From contig JAOZUP010000114.1 in assembly GCA_029938595.1 (NCBI GenBank), forward strand, positions 1,441-10,292: a stretch of DNA of 8,852 nt, in the 5' to 3' direction. The position numbers and the translations under genes were made by a program. Positions 6,400 through 8,852 of this stretch are shown piece by piece. The DNA comes from Thermoanaerobaculales bacterium (GTDB taxonomy: Bacteria > Acidobacteriota > Thermoanaerobaculia > Thermoanaerobaculales > Sulfomarinibacteraceae). The first letter of the stretch is position 1, and each line of letters opens with the position of its first letter. The notes under the pieces were generated by a model. That model saw only the letters and a list, made by a program, of their open reading frames with translations. It searched no databases and was not told where the DNA came from.

Positions 6400-7785
6400 T
6401 CAGGCCGTCAGCTCCTCGCTGTCATCGTCGGTCTGAGCCCACTCGGGCTGCCAGCGTCCTTCGTACATGGCACGAATGTAGGGATCGAAGAAGAACTGAT
6501 GCTCGCCGAAGGCGGGGCGAAGGTCGTCGATCCAGGCGGCCTGCGAATCGAATTTCGCGAAGAACACCTGGTTGACCCACTCCGGATCTCTGGCCTGGAT
6601 CATCTTGAGAACAAAGACCTTCTCTCCGCGGATGGTGGCGACACCGTCGACCAGCACCTTGCCCGGGGTCGCGGACATCGAGGGGCCGCGAACACTTCGC
6701 GCGAGCCCGGACACCTCGGAATACGCCCCGTTGAAGATACGAAATGCTCTCGCCAATGGAACCTGGAAGTACTGCTTCGGACCGGTATCGCGCTCAACGA
6801 ATTGATAGTACGGGACCGCCCCGAGGGCCACCTGACGGCGCCACATCTCCGCCCAGATTTCGGCCTTGTCGTTGACGTGGCGGATCAGCGGCGCCTGACA
6901 GCGGACCACCGCTCCGGCGCCACGGATCCGGCGAATCGCCATCGTCACCGCTTTCGTCTCGAGTTCTCTCGAATGGCTGAAGTGGGCCATGAAGGCCAGC
7001 CGCCGTCCCCGCGAACGCACATCCTCGAAGAGAAGCAGGAGATCGTCGGCGTCGCTGTCGGTGAGAAAGCGATAGGGCCAGAAGGAAAGCGACTTGGTGC
7101 CGATGCGGATCGATCGGATGTGGTCCAGAGACGGTGTGAGAAGCGGCTCGATGGTCCTCCGCAAGACGGCGCTGCTCATCACCATCGGATCGCCGCCGGT
7201 AATCAGCACGTCAGTGACCTCGTCGTGTTCGGACAGATACTGCACGAGGTCATCGGTGTTGCGAGCGGCGAAGCGCAGGTCTTTTTCGCCGACGAACTGC
7301 GGCCATCTGAAGCAATAGGTGCAGTAGGCGTGACAGGTCTGACCCTGGACCGGGAAGAAGAGCACCGTCTCACGATATTTGTGCTGGCACCCCAGGACCC
7401 GCTCGCCGTCGACTCTGGGCACGTTGAGCAGCTTCTGACCGGCCGGGTTCGGGTTCATCCGCAGGCGGATGTCGTGCACCAGCCGCTGGAACGACTCGCC
7501 CTCCTCGCCCCTGACAACCATGTCCTCGAGGCGAAGCAGATCGGCACGCTCGAGCATTCCGGCCTGCGGGAAGGTGAGCTGGAAGATGGGATCGTTTGGA
7601 ATGTCATCCCAGTCGATGAGCTCGCGCAGAACGTAGTCATTGACACGAAAGGGCAGAACGCTGGACACCGCTTTGAGCGCCACGCGCTGCTCGACTGAAA
7701 GTCGGTTGATCTCCGGTAGACGGTCGAGGTGGCGGCGGCCATAGGCGCGGAACCGGGGTTGATCGATAACGGTCTGCGTGCCCAT
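6400..7785 (-). CDS. Lysine 2,3-aminomutase-like (KamA family) radical SAM protein
   Basis: A 461-residue protein resembling the KamA/EpmB family, which uses a 4Fe-4S cluster, SAM and pyridoxal phosphate to move amino groups. An N-terminal region (about 1-140) leads to C151-HAY-C155-TY-C158-FRW, the CX3CX2C cluster site. VTDVLITGGDPMVMS supplies the glycine-rich SAM-contact segment, with SIRIGTKSLSFWP and RCQAPLIRHVND after it. The family's usual GGGGK lysine segment is not seen; instead there is RGPSMSATPGKVLVDG, in which K376 is the candidate PLP lysine (inference). The substrate may therefore not be free lysine. The length is close to usual for the family (about 420-470). Start ATG at 7785 has AAGGGGGG 6 bases upstream (7792-7799). 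A sigma-70-like promoter lies 90-118 bases upstream. It is monocistronic and convergent with the B12-radical SAM gene. A decayed copy of its residues 368-417 lies at 3986-4134. Confidence 0.85.
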   Translation of the reverse strand: MGTQTVIDQPRFRAYGRRHLDRLPEINRLSVEQRVALKAVSSVLPFRVNDYVLRELIDWDDIPNDPIFQLTFPQAGMLERADLLRLEDMVVRGEEGESFQRLVHDIRLRMNPNPAGQKLLNVPRVDGERVLGCQHKYRETVLFFPVQGQTCHAYCTYCFRWPQFVGEKDLRFAARNTDDLVQYLSEHDEVTDVLITGGDPMVMSSAVLRRTIEPLLTPSLDHIRSIRIGTKSLSFWPYRFLTDSDADDLLLLFEDVRSRGRRLAFMAHFSHSRELETKAVTMAIRRIRGAGAVVRCQAPLIRHVNDKAEIWAEMWRRQVALGAVPYYQFVERDTGPKQYFQVPLARAFRIFNGAYSEVSGLARSVRGPSMSATPGKVLVDGVATIRGEKVFVLKMIQARDPEWVNQVFFAKFDSQAAWIDDLRPAFGEHQFFFDPYIRAMYEGRWQPEWAQTDDDSEELTA

Positions 7786-7874
7786 CGGTCACCCCCCTTC
7801 GCGTTGGTTTTCGAGACTGTTACCGCCTCCACCGTCGTGTATTGGCCGTTTCGAGGCCAGAGACACGCGTGGCG

Positions 7875-7903
7875 AGTTTAACACCGACGTCAACGACTGC
7901 CAA
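7875..7903 (-). promoter_or_regulatory. Sigma-70-like promoter of the aminomutase-like gene
   Basis: On the minus strand TTGGCA (7898-7903, 5 of 6 matches to the -35), a 17-base spacer and TAAACT (7875-7880, 4 of 6 to the -10). The predicted start of transcription near 7868 gives a leader of about 83 bases before the ATG at 7785. The leader includes a small hairpin TGGCC-N7-GGCCA (7843-7859). The site lies just downstream of the terminator of the preceding gene, as expected for an independent transcript. Confidence 0.45.
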
Positions 7904-7912
7904 GGAGCGAAC

Positions 7913-7945
7913 AAAAAAACCACCCCGAATCGCTCCGGGGTGGTT
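7913..7945 (-). terminator. Rho-independent terminator of the exported acidic protein gene
   Basis: On the minus strand AACCACCCCG and CGGGGTGGTT form a perfect 10-bp stem with an 8-base loop (7918-7945), running directly into seven T (plus-strand A-run 7913-7919). It lies about 27 bases after the stop codon at 7973-7975. It points in the minus direction. Confidence 0.92.
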
Positions 7946-7972
7946 GAAAATTCGTATTTCTGCGATCAGCAA

Positions 7973-8692
7973 CTACTCGTCCTCATCCTCCGTGATGATC
8001 TCCTCGCGGATCTTGATCACGTGAACACCGGCATTCTCGACCTTCTTCATCACGCAGCCCGTCACCGGGTCGATGTAGTCGTCAAGCAGGTTCTCGTCGG
8101 CCTTGACCATCAGCATCGAGCCGGTCTCCTCGCAGCGGTAGTGGACGAAGTCGCCGCCCCCGTGATGCCCCATGCGCTTGATGATGATCGGACCGCCCTC
8201 GCCGTCCTCGGCGATCCACTTCATCGCGTGATGGCCGGAGTGGTCGCCGTCGCCAAAGAAAACGAAGTCACTGTCTCCGCCCTCGAGCACTTCGATATCG
8301 ATGGTCTCGCCGTCGCCCTTCTTCATGATCATCACTCGCTTGCACGGGTGCTCGGAGTCCTCTCCCTCGCCCACCAAGACGAAGCCACTGTGGCCCTCAC
8401 CGACGTGATGCAACTTGCCCATCATTTGGTCGTGAACCAGGGTCAGCCGGTCGTCCACCCTCTTGATTGTTATGGGATGGTCTCCGACGTCGAAGACGCG
8501 CTCTTCGCCCTCGGCAAGATCGTCGAGGCGGATAGTCTCCTTCACGCCGTTGACATCGACCGTGATCTCCTGGCCGCCCTCGTTCCGGACTTCAACCTTC
8601 ATCTCGATCTCTTCCGCAAGAACCCACACGGCGCCCACCAGGAGCACCAGAGCCGCCGCCACCAGATAACGTGTCCACGAGCTTCCATTCAT
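7973..8692 (-). CDS. Exported acidic protein of unknown function, sigma-54 controlled
   Basis: A 239-residue protein that I do not recognise. The start is taken at 8692 because GGAGGA (8700-8705) lies 7 bases upstream; the in-frame ATG at 8710 has no ribosome site and would include that site in its codons. The N-terminus MNGSSWTRYLVAAALVLLVG continues AVWVLAEE, a signal peptide (possible cleavage after V24-L25-A26) or membrane anchor, so the rest is probably periplasmic. A strand-rich region follows (EMKVEVRNEGGQEITVDVNG, ITIKRVDDRLTLVHDQ). The middle is rich in D/E/G/H (GEGEDSEHPCKRVMIMKKGD, GDGDHSGHHAMKW, MGHHGGGDFVHYRC) and could bind metal, which is only a guess. Near the C-terminus RCEETG and VTGC face each other about 25 residues apart, perhaps a disulfide or metal site. 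The tail is acidic (EEIITEDEDE). It is monocistronic, with a sigma-54 promoter 66-81 bases upstream and a strong terminator after it. Confidence 0.75.
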   Translation of the reverse strand: MNGSSWTRYLVAAALVLLVGAVWVLAEEIEMKVEVRNEGGQEITVDVNGVKETIRLDDLAEGEERVFDVGDHPITIKRVDDRLTLVHDQMMGKLHHVGEGHSGFVLVGEGEDSEHPCKRVMIMKKGDGETIDIEVLEGGDSDFVFFGDGDHSGHHAMKWIAEDGEGGPIIIKRMGHHGGGDFVHYRCEETGSMLMVKADENLLDDYIDPVTGCVMKKVENAGVHVIKIREEIITEDEDE

Positions 8693-8757
8693 GCGTCTAT
8701 CCTCCGTCATTTCTTATTCGGCCGCGGAAGCTGTTCCGTGCCGTCGTCGTTCTCCAA

Positions 8758-8774
8758 AGCAATCGTCGTGCCAG
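8758..8774 (-). promoter_or_regulatory. Sigma-54 (RpoN) -24/-12 promoter
   Basis: On the minus strand CTGGCACGACGATTGCT matches the sigma-54 consensus (YTGGCACG-N4-TTGCW) at every defined position, with the required GG-N10-GC spacing (GG at 8771-8772, GC at 8759-8760). Transcription would start near 8748, giving a leader of about 55 bases to the ATG at 8692. Sigma-54 promoters need an enhancer-binding activator, usually bound 80-200 bases upstream; most of that region lies beyond the window. Confidence 0.7.
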
Positions 8775-8821
8775 GAAATCGAGGCCCCCTTCTCCCCTGC
8801 TCGCTGCAGGCATTCGATCGA

Positions 8822-8834
8822 GCGCCGAAGGCGC
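8822..8834. repeat. Small inverted repeat upstream of the sigma-54 promoter
   Basis: GCGCC-GAA-GGCGC is a perfect 5-bp inverted repeat centred about 57 bases upstream of the -24 element. It could be part of an activator site or a hairpin at the end of an upstream gene outside the window. No T-run follows on either strand. The evidence is weak. Confidence 0.2.
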
Positions 8835-8852
8835 GATAGATCCATAGCCTGG

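Noticed and set aside
4748..7785. The two radical SAM genes as parts of one biosynthetic cluster
   Set aside because: They converge, so they are not in one operon, no carrier, precursor peptide or tailoring gene lies between or beside them, and the B12-radical SAM gene is flanked by repeat ends. Proximity alone does not support a shared pathway.
7778..8839. Long plus-strand frame opposite the exported acidic protein gene
   Set aside because: It runs antisense through the terminator, the sigma-54 promoter and a gene with a signal peptide, and has no ribosome site or domain.

Overview
The window is GC-rich bacterial DNA with few, widely spaced genes, most on the minus strand. It carries exported parallel beta-helix proteins, two unrelated-family radical SAM enzymes, and an exported acidic protein of unknown function behind a textbook sigma-54 promoter. 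The C-terminal motif DGFESGD-x-S-x-W on the large beta-helix protein, the high GC and the long intergenic regions would suit an Acidobacteriota (Thermoanaerobaculia-like) or proteobacterial environmental genome. That assignment is an inference with low confidence, since no rRNA or marker gene is present.

Layout. Positions 1-509 (minus) hold the N-terminus of a secreted beta-helix protein cut off by the window edge. Positions 694-3664 (minus) hold a second, much larger secreted beta-helix protein (989 aa if intact) built from about 18-20 repeats of roughly 36 residues. Its frame is broken at a run of 17 identical bases at 1888-1904. Removing one base restores the whole reading frame, so this is either a sequencing or assembly error, or a slippage (phase-variation) site. 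Positions 3665-4747 hold no intact gene. They contain a candidate promoter/operator, a 12-bp inverted repeat, a decayed 149-bp copy of the 3' part of the aminomutase-like gene found at 6400-7785 (about 91% identical, with an internal stop), a 3' fragment of a DUF2135-type gene fused directly to it, and a 161-bp element with 11-bp terminal inverted repeats.

Positions 4748-6337 (plus) encode a B12-binding-domain radical SAM protein. It converges on 6400-7785 (minus), a lysine 2,3-aminomutase-like radical SAM protein with its own sigma-70-like promoter. A single copy of the 161-bp element's end sequence lies in the 62-bp gap between them. Positions 7973-8692 (minus) encode a 239-aa exported, acidic, histidine-containing protein, with a strong rho-independent terminator after it and a sigma-54 promoter before it.

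The genes do not form one evident pathway. Each main gene appears to be its own transcription unit. The most notable signals are the homopolymer frameshift, the scar of gene fragments at 3986-4462 with the adjoining inverted-repeat element, and the sigma-54 control of an uncharacterised exported protein. I see no convincing new multi-gene system, and no tRNA, rRNA, CRISPR array or intact transposase.
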